Shown: one piece after another, positions 1 through 7,588 of the stretch | Numbering within the stretch: position 1 is the first letter of the stretch | How the letters are laid out: each line of letters begins with the position of its first letter | DNA from: Nitrospinota bacterium | GTDB taxonomy: Bacteria; 2-12-FULL-45-22; JACOWJ01 | Assembly: GCA_016176845.1 (NCBI GenBank) | Contig: JACOWJ010000017.1 | Coordinates: forward strand, 1 to 29,608 | DNA: 29,608 bases | Reading direction: 5' to 3' | Program-made: the position numbers and the translations under genes | Notes under the pieces: model-generated | What the model was told of the DNA's origin: nothing | The model's database searches: none | The model's input: the letters and a program-made list of their open reading frames with translations, nothing else

Positions 1-73
1 GCTCTACGAACTTCCCGGCAGCGATGGGATCTCCTCTCACAATATGTGCGATCAATTCCCGGTCGGAGGTCAT
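1..73 (-). CDS. Partial 5' end of a possible ECF-type sigma factor
   Basis: On the minus strand an ATG at 73-71 opens a frame that runs off the left edge of the window. The 24 visible residues begin MTSDRELIAHIVRGDPIAA, which resembles the start of ECF sigma-70 family factors (a D-x-E-L-I motif followed by a G-D repeat and an A/F-x-x-L/F helix). No strong ribosome binding site is seen upstream. The call rests on a very short stretch, so it could be an unrelated protein. Confidence 0.3.
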   Translation of the reverse strand, partial: MTSDRELIAHIVRGDPIAAGKFVE

Positions 74-247
74 GATGTCAAGTCGGACTCTTTGCTTGCT
101 CCATTTTGTTCTTACTGTGTGATGATCAGGCAGAGCGGTGGACACAAAAAGCCAATGCGGGGCCTCGGCCTGGGCGCTGTATCAGCCCTGAGAAGCCGGG
201 ACTTCATCACGATTCCAAGGATGGTTGGGCAATCGCTATGGTTGTGC

Positions 248-285
248 TTGACGATTGGCTTTTTTTGTATATACAATAGTATACT
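248..285 (+). promoter_or_regulatory. Promoter with overlapping palindrome ahead of the antitoxin gene
   Basis: A -35 hexamer TTGACG (248-253) is followed 18 bp later by a -10 hexamer TACAAT (272-277). The -10 is embedded in an inverted repeat, GTATA (267-271) and TATAC (280-284), and the perfect palindrome AGTATACT (278-285) overlaps its downstream edge. A palindrome over the -10 box is typical of an autorepressed antitoxin promoter, and the next gene is a CopG/BrnA-like antitoxin. Autoregulation is inferred. Confidence 0.5.
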
Positions 286-340
286 ACAAAAGTAAAGGGA
301 ATTGAATGAGCCGTATGGCTTATCTGGCAAGGGATTAAAA

Positions 341-643
341 ATGGCTAAGAAACCGATTCCAAAATTTAAGAACGAGGCGGAAGAGGCTCAGTGGTATTGC
401 GAGCACCAGGATGAGCTGGAGGATTATTTGGAGCCTGCCCCGAAGTCCTCTGTCCCACTTCACATAGAGCTGGACCTTCCGGCTCGCAGGAAGCCTCCCA
501 CGAAGCCGGTGCCTCTTCGCATTCCCTTGGATGACCTTGAACGAGCCCAGAGGATCGCTACCCGGAAGGGCATTCCTTACCAAACTCTCCTTAAGATGCT
601 CATCCATGAGGGATTAGAGCGCGAAGAGTCCCCTAGTCGCTGA
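341..643 (+). CDS. CopG/BrnA-like ribbon-helix-helix antitoxin, apparently without its toxin
   Basis: 100 residues from ATG 341, preceded by AAGGGA. A longer TTG start at 302 is possible but lacks a good Shine-Dalgarno sequence. The N-terminus (IPKFKNEAEEAQWYCEH) is the acidic 'KF-x-x-E-x-E-A' segment of BrnA/CopG-type antitoxins that masks the toxin. The C-terminal half (PLRIPLDDLERAQRIATRK then GIPYQTLLKMLIHEGLE) is a typical ribbon-helix-helix DNA-binding domain. In type II modules a BrnT-like RNase toxin gene normally lies directly upstream, but positions 74-340 contain no recognisable toxin frame and none follows. It is therefore a solitary antitoxin, perhaps a remnant or a stand-alone repressor, probably acting on the palindromic promoter at 248-285. 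Confidence 0.7.
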   Translation: MAKKPIPKFKNEAEEAQWYCEHQDELEDYLEPAPKSSVPLHIELDLPARRKPPTKPVPLRIPLDDLERAQRIATRKGIPYQTLLKMLIHEGLEREESPSR

Positions 644-949
644 TTACCATAAAGATCTATAGTACGGGGAAGGGCGGTCCCTGAGTGTCTAATCGGCATG
701 CCCTGATGCAGCCAGTACCGATTGGTTCCCCCGGATCCAGGGGGGAGGACGGGTTGGTGAGCTGTACTACATAACCTTGAAGACACCCAGGAAATACCCC
801 CATATATATCCATAAGGTTTGCCCTTGATTTCTGGAGCCAGGCTGCATTAGAATGGGGAGCGCGATGGTATAAAATGAAAATCGTGTTTTCCACACGAAC
901 ATTCGGCCGGCATTCGAAATGGAAATGGCAGCAGGATAAAGGGGTAATC
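644..949. other. 306-bp intergenic region with a GC-rich hairpin
   Basis: No convincing gene is seen. TCCCCC (727-732) and GGGGGA (741-746) can pair around a palindromic GGATCC core, giving a compact GC-rich hairpin, but no T-run follows, so it is not a clear intrinsic terminator. A TATAAA (869-874) occurs 76 bp before the carboxylase gene without a recognisable -35 partner. Confidence 0.4.
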
Positions 950-3232
950 ATGGCTGAAGCCGCACAATCCTTCGACAAGCCCTTCGACAAGGCTCAGGAG
1001 AGCCTCAGGGCAGAGTCCTTGCCGGAGACCCGCCAGCCGATCGGCTGGGCGGGCAAGACGCTCCAGGAGATGATCGCCGAGAGCGAGCGCCTGCTCGTGG
1101 AGACCGGACATTACTGGGGGGTCGAGCGCCTCTCTCTCAAAGAGGGCGATCCGATCCGCTACGAGAAGATCTGGTCGCGGCTGCGCGGCGGCATCGTCGG
1201 CGCCCGTGAGACCGCGCTCAATATCTCCGCGTCGCCGATCGTGCGCGAGATCGGGGAACTATGCTTCGGGCTGTTCACGCCCGAAGGCGACTCGATCACC
1301 CTATCGACCGGCATTATGGCCCACGTCCACACCATGTCGGAGGCCATCAAGCACATGGTGCGCAGCGGCTATGAGACCGACCCGGAGATCCACCCAGGCG
1401 ATGTCTTCGTCAACAACGACCCGCAGCTGGGGGACGTGCACAACGCCGATGTGATGGAGATGCTCCCGATCTTCTACGAGGGGGAGGTCGTCGGCTGGGC
1501 GGCGGGCGTCACCCACGAGACCGACGTCGGCGCGCCCCAGCCCGCCAGCATGCCGGTCGGGACGACCAGCCGTTATGAGGATGGATGGATCCTTTCCTGT
1601 CAGAAAGTGGGGACCCATGACAAGCTGCGTCGAGACTACGAGAACCGCATCAACACGGCCGTGCGGACGCCTTTCTATTGGCTGCTCGATGAAAAGTGCC
1701 GCATTGCCGGCTGCCGGATCATCCGCGACAATGTCCTCCGTCTGATCCAGGAAGAAGGACTCGACACTTACAAGAACTTCATACGTGAGGTGATCGAGGA
1801 CACCCGGCGGGCGTTTCAGAACAACCTGCGGATGATGACGGTGCCGGGAACGTACCGCTTCCCGTCCTTCATGGACGTCACGCACGCCATCGATCGGGGG
1901 CGTATGCCGGAGTATGCGGCCGTCAACTCGCTGATGAACTGCCCGCTGGAGATGCGCATCGGGGTAGACTGCTCGTTTGAGCTCGACGTCGATGGCGCCG
2001 GCAAGTGGGGCTACCACAGCTTCAACTGCACGCCTTCCGGCCTGCAGGGCGGGTTATGGGTCGCGCTCTGCCAGACGCTGATTCCCAACGACAAGGTCAA
2101 CGACGGCGCCTATCTCGCCACCCGGTTCAACACCCCGTACGGGACCTGGGCCAATCCGGACAACCCGGCCGTGTCGAATACGTTGTCGTGGATGTTCCTG
2201 ATCCCGTGCTTCACCGGCATGTTCCACGGCCTGAGCACCGCCTTCGTGGCGCGCGGCTACCTGGAGGAGGTGGTGGCGGGCTATCCCTTCACCGGCAACC
2301 TGACCCAGGGCGGCGGCCCCAATCACCTGGGGAATCCCAACGGCGCGTGGTCGAACTTCGAGCACAGCTGCTGCGGCACGTCGGCGCGCTACATCTTCGA
2401 CGGCGAGACGGCCTGCGCGGCGGTCTGGAATCCCGAAGGCGACATGGGCGACGTGGAGGCCTGGGAGCTCCTCGAGCCCCTGCTCTATCTCGGCCGCAAC
2501 ATCCGGCCGAACACGGGCGGGCCGGGCAAGTTTCGGGGAGGGCTGGGCTTTGAATCGATCCGCATGGTCTACCACACCCCCTATCAGGTGATGTTCAACG
2601 GCCGGGAAGGCCATGTCTTTCAATGCTCCGGCCTGTTTGGCGGCTATCCGGGAGCGACGGGATATCGGCATTCGGTGAAGAAGACCGACATGAAGGAGCG
2701 GATCGCCCGCCAACAGGATTATCCGGTGCGCGATGTCGATCCCGAGAATAGCCAGGTCGAGGCCCACGTGAAGGGCGAGATCCTCAAGGATCAGAACCTC
2801 TACCACATCCCCGACCCCCACCGGGAGTACGACCTTTACATCAGCCTGCTCGCCGGCGGACACGGCGTCGGCGATGTGCTGGAGCGCGACCCGGCGCTGG
2901 TCATCAGCGACCTCAACGAGGGCTATCTCCTGCCGCGCTATAGGGGATCGATCTACGGGGTGGTCGCGAGCCAGGGCCAGGACGGCAAATGGGTGCTGGA
3001 CGCACCGGCCACCCAGGCCAGGCGCGCCGAGATGCGCCAGCAGCGCCTGGCACGCAGCCAGTCGGTGGAAGAATGGATGGCCCAGACCCGGCCGCGGGTC
3101 GAGAAGCAGGAGTTCATCGAGCCGGTGAGAAAGATGTACCGGCAGAGCCACGAGCTTTCGGAAAAGTGGCGCCGTGAGTATAGGGAGTTCTGGGGACTGC
3201 CCGAGGACTGGCAGCCGGCTCAGGACATTTGA
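950..3232 (+). CDS. acxB: Acetone carboxylase alpha subunit (hydantoinase B/HyuB family)
   Basis: 760 residues from ATG 950, chosen because AAAGGGG precedes it with 5-nt spacing. An upstream in-frame ATG at 875 has no such site. The length and the sequence throughout match the alpha (about 85 kDa) subunit of ATP-dependent acetone carboxylase, which turns acetone plus bicarbonate into acetoacetate. The family's metal-site region is intact: NDPQLGDVHNADV near residue 155 and GVTHETDVGAP near residue 187 carry the Asp/His residues that bind Mn in acetone carboxylase. The gamma subunit gene starts 12 bp downstream. The beta (HyuA-type, ATP-using) subunit that normally precedes alpha is absent from the window. 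GC content is visibly higher than in the genes that follow. A related acetophenone- or hydantoin-type substrate is possible, but the gamma partner favours a ketone carboxylase. Confidence 0.88.
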   Translation: MAEAAQSFDKPFDKAQESLRAESLPETRQPIGWAGKTLQEMIAESERLLVETGHYWGVERLSLKEGDPIRYEKIWSRLRGGIVGARETALNISASPIVREIGELCFGLFTPEGDSITLSTGIMAHVHTMSEAIKHMVRSGYETDPEIHPGDVFVNNDPQLGDVHNADVMEMLPIFYEGEVVGWAAGVTHETDVGAPQPASMPVGTTSRYEDGWILSCQKVGTHDKLRRDYENRINTAVRTPFYWLLDEKCRIAGCRIIRDNVLRLIQEEGLDTYKNFIREVIEDTRRAFQNNLRMMTVPGTYRFPSFMDVTHAIDRGRMPEYAAVNSLMNCPLEMRIGVDCSFELDVDGAGKWGYHSFNCTPSGLQGGLWVALCQTLIPNDKVNDGAYLATRFNTPYGTWANPDNPAVSNTLSWMFLIPCFTGMFHGLSTAFVARGYLEEVVAGYPFTGNLTQGGGPNHLGNPNGAWSNFEHSCCGTSARYIFDGETACAAVWNPEGDMGDVEAWELLEPLLYLGRNIRPNTGGPGKFRGGLGFESIRMVYHTPYQVMFNGREGHVFQCSGLFGGYPGATGYRHSVKKTDMKERIARQQDYPVRDVDPENSQVEAHVKGEILKDQNLYHIPDPHREYDLYISLLAGGHGVGDVLERDPALVISDLNEGYLLPRYRGSIYGVVASQGQDGKWVLDAPATQARRAEMRQQRLARSQSVEEWMAQTRPRVEKQEFIEPVRKMYRQSHELSEKWRREYREFWGLPEDWQPAQDI

Positions 3233-3244
3233 GGAGTAGCATGC

Positions 3245-3739
3245 ATGGCCACCAAGACCTATGACAAAAAAACGATTGCCGACCTGATCGATGCCAGGCT
3301 GCCCTGGACCGAAGTCAAAAACATGATGAGCAGCTACAAGGATCCCGATCGCTTCGACAAGTACCTCGAGATCCTGCAGGAAAGCGTGCCCTGGGACGAG
3401 CGGATCCTGCTGCCGTTGGGGCCCCATTTGTTCATCGTCCAGAAGGCCCATGGCGAGATCGTGACCAAGAGCCGCAGTGGGTTCGAATTCGGGGACTATC
3501 GAGAGAATTGGAAGCTGAAAGCCCGGATCTTTGTCCGGGACACGAACGAGAAGTACGAAGAGATCTATCCGCACCTTTCCCACGCGGATCCAGAATGGAT
3601 GGAGCTGCGCGAGTTCTACGATCCGATCGACGGCACGCTGTTGTATGTGGAAGCGGTCCCCCCGGGATACCCGATCGTGCACAACTTTCAGCCGGACATC
3701 GAGGCGTTCTACCGGGACTGGCTAGGGAGGGCGCTTTAA
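3245..3739 (+). CDS. acxC: Acetone carboxylase gamma subunit, cysteine-free variant
   Basis: 164 residues from ATG 3245, with GAGGAG 8 nt upstream; an overlapping ATG at 3241 leads quickly to a stop. It matches the small gamma subunit of acetone carboxylase along its length, including KDPDRFDKYLEILQESVPWD, ILLPLGPHLFIVQ, YRENWKLKARIFVRDT, EEIYPHL and NFQPDIEAFYRDWLG. In the classical gamma subunit, cysteines in an RCECGHDFCD-like segment and a CPECG-like segment form a metal-binding knuckle. Here those segments read KSRSGFEFGD and FYDPIDG, and the whole protein contains no cysteine. The fold can be assigned confidently, but metal binding must be lost or replaced. It is translationally coupled to the alpha gene. 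Confidence 0.85.
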   Translation: MATKTYDKKTIADLIDARLPWTEVKNMMSSYKDPDRFDKYLEILQESVPWDERILLPLGPHLFIVQKAHGEIVTKSRSGFEFGDYRENWKLKARIFVRDTNEKYEEIYPHLSHADPEWMELREFYDPIDGTLLYVEAVPPGYPIVHNFQPDIEAFYRDWLGRAL

Positions 3740-3838
3740 TATTTCATTACGATCAGAACCTGGCTCCCAAAATGCCCGAAAAGCCGCTGCGGAGGCGCGA
3801 TAAGAGCAGCCAGGGAGGAGATATCAGCTGTGAAGGTC

Positions 3839-4042
3839 TTACTGCTCTTCTGACAGGATTTCTTGTACTCGTCCGATCCGGCCGTCATCCAGCCGTACTT
3901 TGATCCCGCGCGAATGATGTGCCGAAGAAGTGAGGATATCTTTGACAACCCCAATGGTTCGTTCGCCGGTCCGCTGATTTTGCTTCAGGATAATTGCGAC
4001 GCGCATGCCGGGTCGAATATTACTGCGTTGTTGTCCATCCAT
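3839..4042 (-). CDS. ywbE: YwbE-family small protein (DUF2196)
   Basis: 67 residues on the minus strand. The start chosen is the ATG at 4042-4040 (MDGQQRSNIRPGMRVAI), because GGGGA lies 9 nt upstream; longer in-frame starts at 4051 and 4081 exist. The protein matches YwbE-like proteins nearly end to end: IRPGMRVAIILKQNQRTGE, GVVKDILTSSAHHSRGIKV and RLDDGRIGRVQEIL. The pattern suggests a small beta-barrel of KOW-like type, but no biochemical role is established to my knowledge. It converges on the acetone carboxylase operon with about 100 bp between the stops. Confidence 0.8.
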   Translation of the reverse strand: MDGQQRSNIRPGMRVAIILKQNQRTGERTIGVVKDILTSSAHHSRGIKVRLDDGRIGRVQEILSEEQ

Positions 4043-4254
4043 TATACGCATTCCCCAACAGACTTGTTGCAAGCGGGACACATTCTTCCGTGGTCGGTCG
4101 AATAGACGATACCCTCACCCATTTCTTTCCCTTTCAGTGCGGTATGAGCAAAGTCTATCGGCTACAGGAGGGACAAGCATCTTGCGTCTGAACTTCGGGC
4201 ACCCGATAAGATGATATTTCAGAGAGAAGACCGCACCCACATTTTTTCGGTATC

Positions 4255-4298
4255 TATCTGTCATACATATGCGTGAGCATATATCCGACAGACAGATA
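4255..4298. promoter_or_regulatory. Nested inverted repeat, possible operator or RNA hairpin
   Basis: An outer pair TATCTGTC (4255-4262) and GACAGATA (4291-4298) encloses an inner pair ATATGC (4267-4272) and GCATAT (4277-4282) around GTGA. It lies 72 bp upstream of the -35 box of the following promoter, a plausible position for a regulator site. No T-run follows, so a terminator is less likely. Confidence 0.45.
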
Positions 4299-4369
4299 AG
4301 TCAAGGGCAAGGGTTCGATCGAATCGGACCCGCCGCAGGGCGCAGGGGCAATTGGCAAAAAAATCCCCC

Positions 4370-4398
4370 TTGACTTTCTCTATCCCCAGGGGTACTCT
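4370..4398 (+). promoter_or_regulatory. Promoter copy 1 of a recurring TTGACTTTCTCT family
   Basis: The -35 TTGACT (4370-4375) and -10 TACTCT (4393-4398) are separated by 17 bp. The stretch CCCCTTGACTTTCTCT is nearly identical to the promoters at 16245 and 23025. The predicted transcript would start at about 4405, at the constant element at 4407-4430, and would serve the two dehydratase-type subunits. Confidence 0.65.
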
Positions 4399-4406
4399 CC
4401 CCAAAA

Positions 4407-4430
4407 GCAAATTCCTACACGGTTACATCG
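4407..4430 (+). repeat. Divergent copy of the GGAAATTCCTATACGATT constant element
   Basis: GCAAATTCCTACACGGTTA follows the -10 box of promoter copy 1 by 8 bp, in the same position as the better-conserved copy at 16283 after promoter copy 2. Confidence 0.45.
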
Positions 4431-4550
4431 AAGAGATTTCCCGTGAAGCAGATCCGAAGGGGTTGGTCGAACGGTAGGAAAGATGGCGATCCAGAGATTG
4501 GGCTCGTGGATAGAAACCTTTCCACCCCACAGAGAAAGGCTTGTTCGTCG

Positions 4551-5309
4551 ATGATCGAGGTATTCCGAGAAAAATTCAGAAAACGTCATCAGCTTTTGCA
4601 AGACCTCAAGGCAAAGAACCGAAAGACAATGGGCTGGGTTTGCACCTATGCCCCAGAAGAGATTCTCTACGCTGCCGGGGTGGTCCCGATTCGGATCTTG
4701 GGGGGGGCCACGGAAACACCCATGGCCGACGCCTACTTCTATTCCAACAGTTGTTCTTTTATCCGCAACTGTTTGGAAGAGGGGTTTCAGGGGAAGTATG
4801 ACCCTTTGGAGGGAGTGGTGATTTGCCAAACGTGCGATCATATCCGCCGCTTCTCCGATATCTGGAACCGTTACCTGAAAGAGCGGACCCCTTTTACCTA
4901 TGCGCTGAACATCCCATGTAAGATGGATCTTGACCTGGTCAGCGATTATCAAAGGACCCTGGAGCAATTTAAGGCCTCCCTGGAGGAATTCCTGGGGAAG
5001 GAGATTACGGAAGAGGCCCTGGCCAAACGGTATCTGCTTCGTCCTCCCTGTCCCCGAATGAGTCCCCAGGAGGTACGAATCGCCCATTTAAAGCAGATGA
5101 TCGAAGAGTTCCACGTCGAAGGGGTCATCTATGAAACGATTAAATTCTGTGATCTCCATGCCGGCGTCTATCCCGTCATTAAGGACGGACTGGCAGAATT
5201 AGGCGTCCCGGTGTTGAAGTTGGAAAGAGAGCATCTCCTGGCGGGAAGCGGGCAGTTGAGCACCAGAACGCAGGCATTCCTGGAGAGTATCGGCGCCGAA
5301 GTCGCTTGA
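4551..5309 (+). CDS. HgdB/BcrC-type subunit (2-hydroxyacyl-CoA dehydratase/benzoyl-CoA reductase family), internally shortened
   Basis: 252 residues from ATG 4551 (MIEVFREKFRKRHQLLQ). A GTG start at 4443 would add 36 residues but lacks a ribosome site. The N-terminal lobe (MGWVCTYAPEEILYAAGVVP, SNSCSFIRN, ICQTCDHIRRFSDIW) and the C-terminal lobe (RYLLRPPCPRM, GVIYETIKFCDLHAGVYP, STRTQAFLE) match the subunit family carrying a [4Fe-4S] cluster in ATP-dependent dehydratases and benzoyl-CoA reductases. Cysteines in NSC, TCD and KFCD, which occupy the usual cluster-ligand positions, are present. Family members are about 370-390 residues. Here the helix region KEITEE joins directly to ALAKRYLLRPP, so the central roughly 90-100 residues are missing in frame. 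The next gene, its probable partner, starts 26 bp after the stop. No activator ATPase (HgdC/BcrA/BcrD type) is in the window. Confidence 0.75.
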   Translation: MIEVFREKFRKRHQLLQDLKAKNRKTMGWVCTYAPEEILYAAGVVPIRILGGATETPMADAYFYSNSCSFIRNCLEEGFQGKYDPLEGVVICQTCDHIRRFSDIWNRYLKERTPFTYALNIPCKMDLDLVSDYQRTLEQFKASLEEFLGKEITEEALAKRYLLRPPCPRMSPQEVRIAHLKQMIEEFHVEGVIYETIKFCDLHAGVYPVIKDGLAELGVPVLKLEREHLLAGSGQLSTRTQAFLESIGAEVA

Positions 5310-5335
5310 GAAGATCGACGAAGGAGAACGAATCG

Positions 5336-6631
5336 ATGAGCAAAGAACGGGATCTGATGGAGAGCGTGGTCGCCTCCTTCGAGCAGCGGTTGAACTATCG
5401 AAGGGCCCATCCTGCGGCCAAGAGCAAGGAGCTCTATGTCCAGGCGATGAAAGATTATTTTGAGATGGTGCTCCGGGCCAAAGAAGAGGGGAAACATCTG
5501 GCCTGGACCAGTTTTGCCGTGCCGGTCGAGCTGTTTTACGCCATGGATACCGTCCCCTTCCTGGTGGAGCAGTTCTGTATCACCGACCTGGTTCAACGGA
5601 TCGCTCAGGGGCAAGGGTTGGAATATTTTGATATCGGAGCCGGAACGGGCTTTTCTACCGAAACCTGCTCTCCCCACCTGGCGACCGTGGGCATGGCGAA
5701 GGATGGGGCACTGCCGAAGCCGGATTTCATCATCGGGGCGAACTCCCCTTGCGATTCGGGATTGGTGGCCTTTTACGTCTTGAACAGTCTCTACCAATGC
5801 CCCAGTTTTTATCTGGACTACCCCTATCTCGCGGGAGAGGAGGCCATACGGTATTTCAAAAGAGATCTGGAACGGATGGTAAAATTTCTGGAAGAACAGA
5901 CCGGGAAGAAGATGGACTATGACCGGTTGAGAGAGGTCATGAAGTCCTCGGGCAAAGCCCATAACGATTATCTGAAGACGATGCAGTTAAGGAAGGCAAC
6001 CCCGGCGCCTTTCGGGGGGAGAGAGGCCTTCTCCTTGATGACCATTAAAATTTACACGGAAGGTCTCCCCCAAACCACGGAGTTTTTTGAGACCCTTTAC
6101 CGGGAAAACCAGGAGAAAGTCGATCGTGGAGAGGGAGTGCTGGCCGACGAGCGGCACCGCATTGCCTGGTTCGGCGGCTACCCTTTCTTCTTCACCAGGA
6201 TCACCGATTGGATGGAGGAGAATTTTCAGACGGTCGTCGTGGGGGATGGGTTGTGCTTGATTCCGAACACGCCGGTCGAGGATCTCTCCGATCCGTTGGA
6301 GTGTCTGGCCAGGAAAAATATGGGGGCCTCCTATTGGAAGATCACCCGGAGTTTTTGCCATGTGGCGGAAGATTTGGGCGACTTATCGAAAGAGTTCGGG
6401 ATCGACGGCGCCGTTTTCTTTGCCAGTCTGGGCTGCAAGCAGAACGGCGGGCAAATGAGGATGTTCCAGGATGTCTGGCGGGAAAAGCTGGGCATTCCGA
6501 CCCTCATCCTGGACGGAGATGTGATGGACCCCCGGGTGGTTTCCGCTGAACAGATGAAGGTGCGGTTGAGGGAGTTCTTTCCCCTCCTGGAGACCTCGAA
6601 GTCGTCCAGGTTGTCGCCTGTGGTTGTGTGA
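5336..6631 (+). CDS. BcrB/HgdA-type subunit (2-hydroxyacyl-CoA dehydratase/benzoyl-CoA reductase family)
   Basis: 431 residues from ATG 5336, with AAGGAG 9 nt upstream (an in-frame start at 5306 overlaps the previous gene). It is the larger partner type of the family. It starts with a helical segment, then WTSFAVPVELFYAMDTVPF, and has three cysteines in the expected cluster positions: TETCSPH, ANSPCDSG and ASLGCKQNGGQ. Unlike its upstream partner it appears full length. Enzymes of this type use a low-potential electron, delivered by a separate ATP-hydrolysing activator, to dehydrate 2-hydroxyacyl-CoAs or reduce aromatic acyl-CoAs. The exact substrate cannot be told from sequence. It belongs to one operon with the upstream subunit and probably the downstream crotonase. 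Confidence 0.82.
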   Translation: MSKERDLMESVVASFEQRLNYRRAHPAAKSKELYVQAMKDYFEMVLRAKEEGKHLAWTSFAVPVELFYAMDTVPFLVEQFCITDLVQRIAQGQGLEYFDIGAGTGFSTETCSPHLATVGMAKDGALPKPDFIIGANSPCDSGLVAFYVLNSLYQCPSFYLDYPYLAGEEAIRYFKRDLERMVKFLEEQTGKKMDYDRLREVMKSSGKAHNDYLKTMQLRKATPAPFGGREAFSLMTIKIYTEGLPQTTEFFETLYRENQEKVDRGEGVLADERHRIAWFGGYPFFFTRITDWMEENFQTVVVGDGLCLIPNTPVEDLSDPLECLARKNMGASYWKITRSFCHVAEDLGDLSKEFGIDGAVFFASLGCKQNGGQMRMFQDVWREKLGIPTLILDGDVMDPRVVSAEQMKVRLREFFPLLETSKSSRLSPVVV

Positions 6632-6679
6632 TATGGGATATTTTAAGCCTACAGATCAGCCACCCTATAGGAGCCTGAC

Positions 6680-7483
6680 ATGACAGACTATAGCCAGTAC
6701 CAACACCTTCTGTTTGAGCGCAAAGAGAACGGTATTCTGTTGATCACGATCAACCGACCTCAGGCTTTGAACGCGACGAACGCCCGGCTACACTGGGAGC
6801 TGTCGCGAGTCTGGCTCGATATCGCGGATGATCCCGAGACCCGCGTGGTGGTCATTACCGGGGCAGGACGGGCGTTTTCGGCCGGGGGCGATCTCGGTAT
6901 GATCGACTCGTTTAGTCATGATCTTGAGAGAATTTCAAGCGTGATGAAAGAGGCGAGCGATATCGTCTATAACATCGCCAACCTGGATAAGCCGGTCGTC
7001 TCTGCGATCAACGGGGCCGCCGTTGGGGCAGGATTGGCGGTTGCGTTGATGGCGGATATCAGCATTATCTCCGAAACGGCGAAGATCACGGATGGTCACG
7101 TCCGCCTGGGAGTCGGCGCCGGGGACCACGCCGCGATCATCTGGCCCCTCCTGTGTGGCCTGGCAAAGGCCAAATATTATCTGTTGACGGCCGATTTTAT
7201 CGATGGCAAGGAGGCCGAGCGCATCGGTCTCGTCAGCCTGTGTATGCCGGAAGATCAGGTGGTCTCCAAGGCGATGGAAGTGGCGACCAAGCTGGCTACC
7301 GGACCGCAGCTGGCGGTGCGCTGGACGAAGCGGGCGCTGAATAGCTGGATTCGGCTGGCAGGACCGACTTTCGATAATTCATTGGCCTTGGAAATGCTTT
7401 GCTTCTTTGGCAAAGATGTGGATGAGGGCGTCCAGGCGGTCAAGGAAAAACGGGCGCCGAAGTTTCCCTCTACCCAGAAGTAG
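6680..7483 (+). CDS. Enoyl-CoA hydratase/isomerase (crotonase) family protein lacking both canonical glutamates
   Basis: 267 residues from ATG 6680 (AGGAG 6 nt upstream). The fold is clear: ITINRPQALNATNA, the CoA-binding/oxyanion segment GAGRAFSAGGDLGM, and NGAAVGAGLAVALMADI. In rat-type enoyl-CoA hydratase the catalytic Glu144 and Glu164 sit in GGGCELAMMCD and FGQPEILLG. The aligned positions here are GAGLAVALMAD and ITDGHVRLG, i.e. Ala and His. The H-V-R-L-G-V-G-A-G-D pattern is typical of a distinct crotonase subgroup, so a reaction other than plain hydration (isomerisation, hydrolysis or C-C cleavage) is plausible. It follows the dehydratase/reductase pair by 48 bp and probably acts on the same CoA-ester pathway in the cytoplasm. 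Confidence 0.85.
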   Translation: MTDYSQYQHLLFERKENGILLITINRPQALNATNARLHWELSRVWLDIADDPETRVVVITGAGRAFSAGGDLGMIDSFSHDLERISSVMKEASDIVYNIANLDKPVVSAINGAAVGAGLAVALMADISIISETAKITDGHVRLGVGAGDHAAIIWPLLCGLAKAKYYLLTADFIDGKEAERIGLVSLCMPEDQVVSKAMEVATKLATGPQLAVRWTKRALNSWIRLAGPTFDNSLALEMLCFFGKDVDEGVQAVKEKRAPKFPSTQK

Positions 7484-7588
7484 GACCGGGCCGCCTCAGG
7501 GTATGGGATCGTTTCTATCTTTCCAGCAAAGCACCAGGTGGGCTGCCTGGGGGAACGCGCCTGCAGCCCTGGGGGGGAGGAGGACCCA

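Noticed and set aside
44-295. 83-residue frame at the left edge as a possible toxin for the antitoxin
   Set aside because: It shows no BrnT-like motif, no ribosome site, and overlaps the promoter and palindrome.
728-745. Intrinsic terminator after the antitoxin gene
   Set aside because: The GC-rich hairpin is not followed by a T-run, so only a structural note is justified.
2054-3682. 542-residue open frame on the minus strand
   Set aside because: It is antisense to both acetone carboxylase genes, which are unambiguous by homology.
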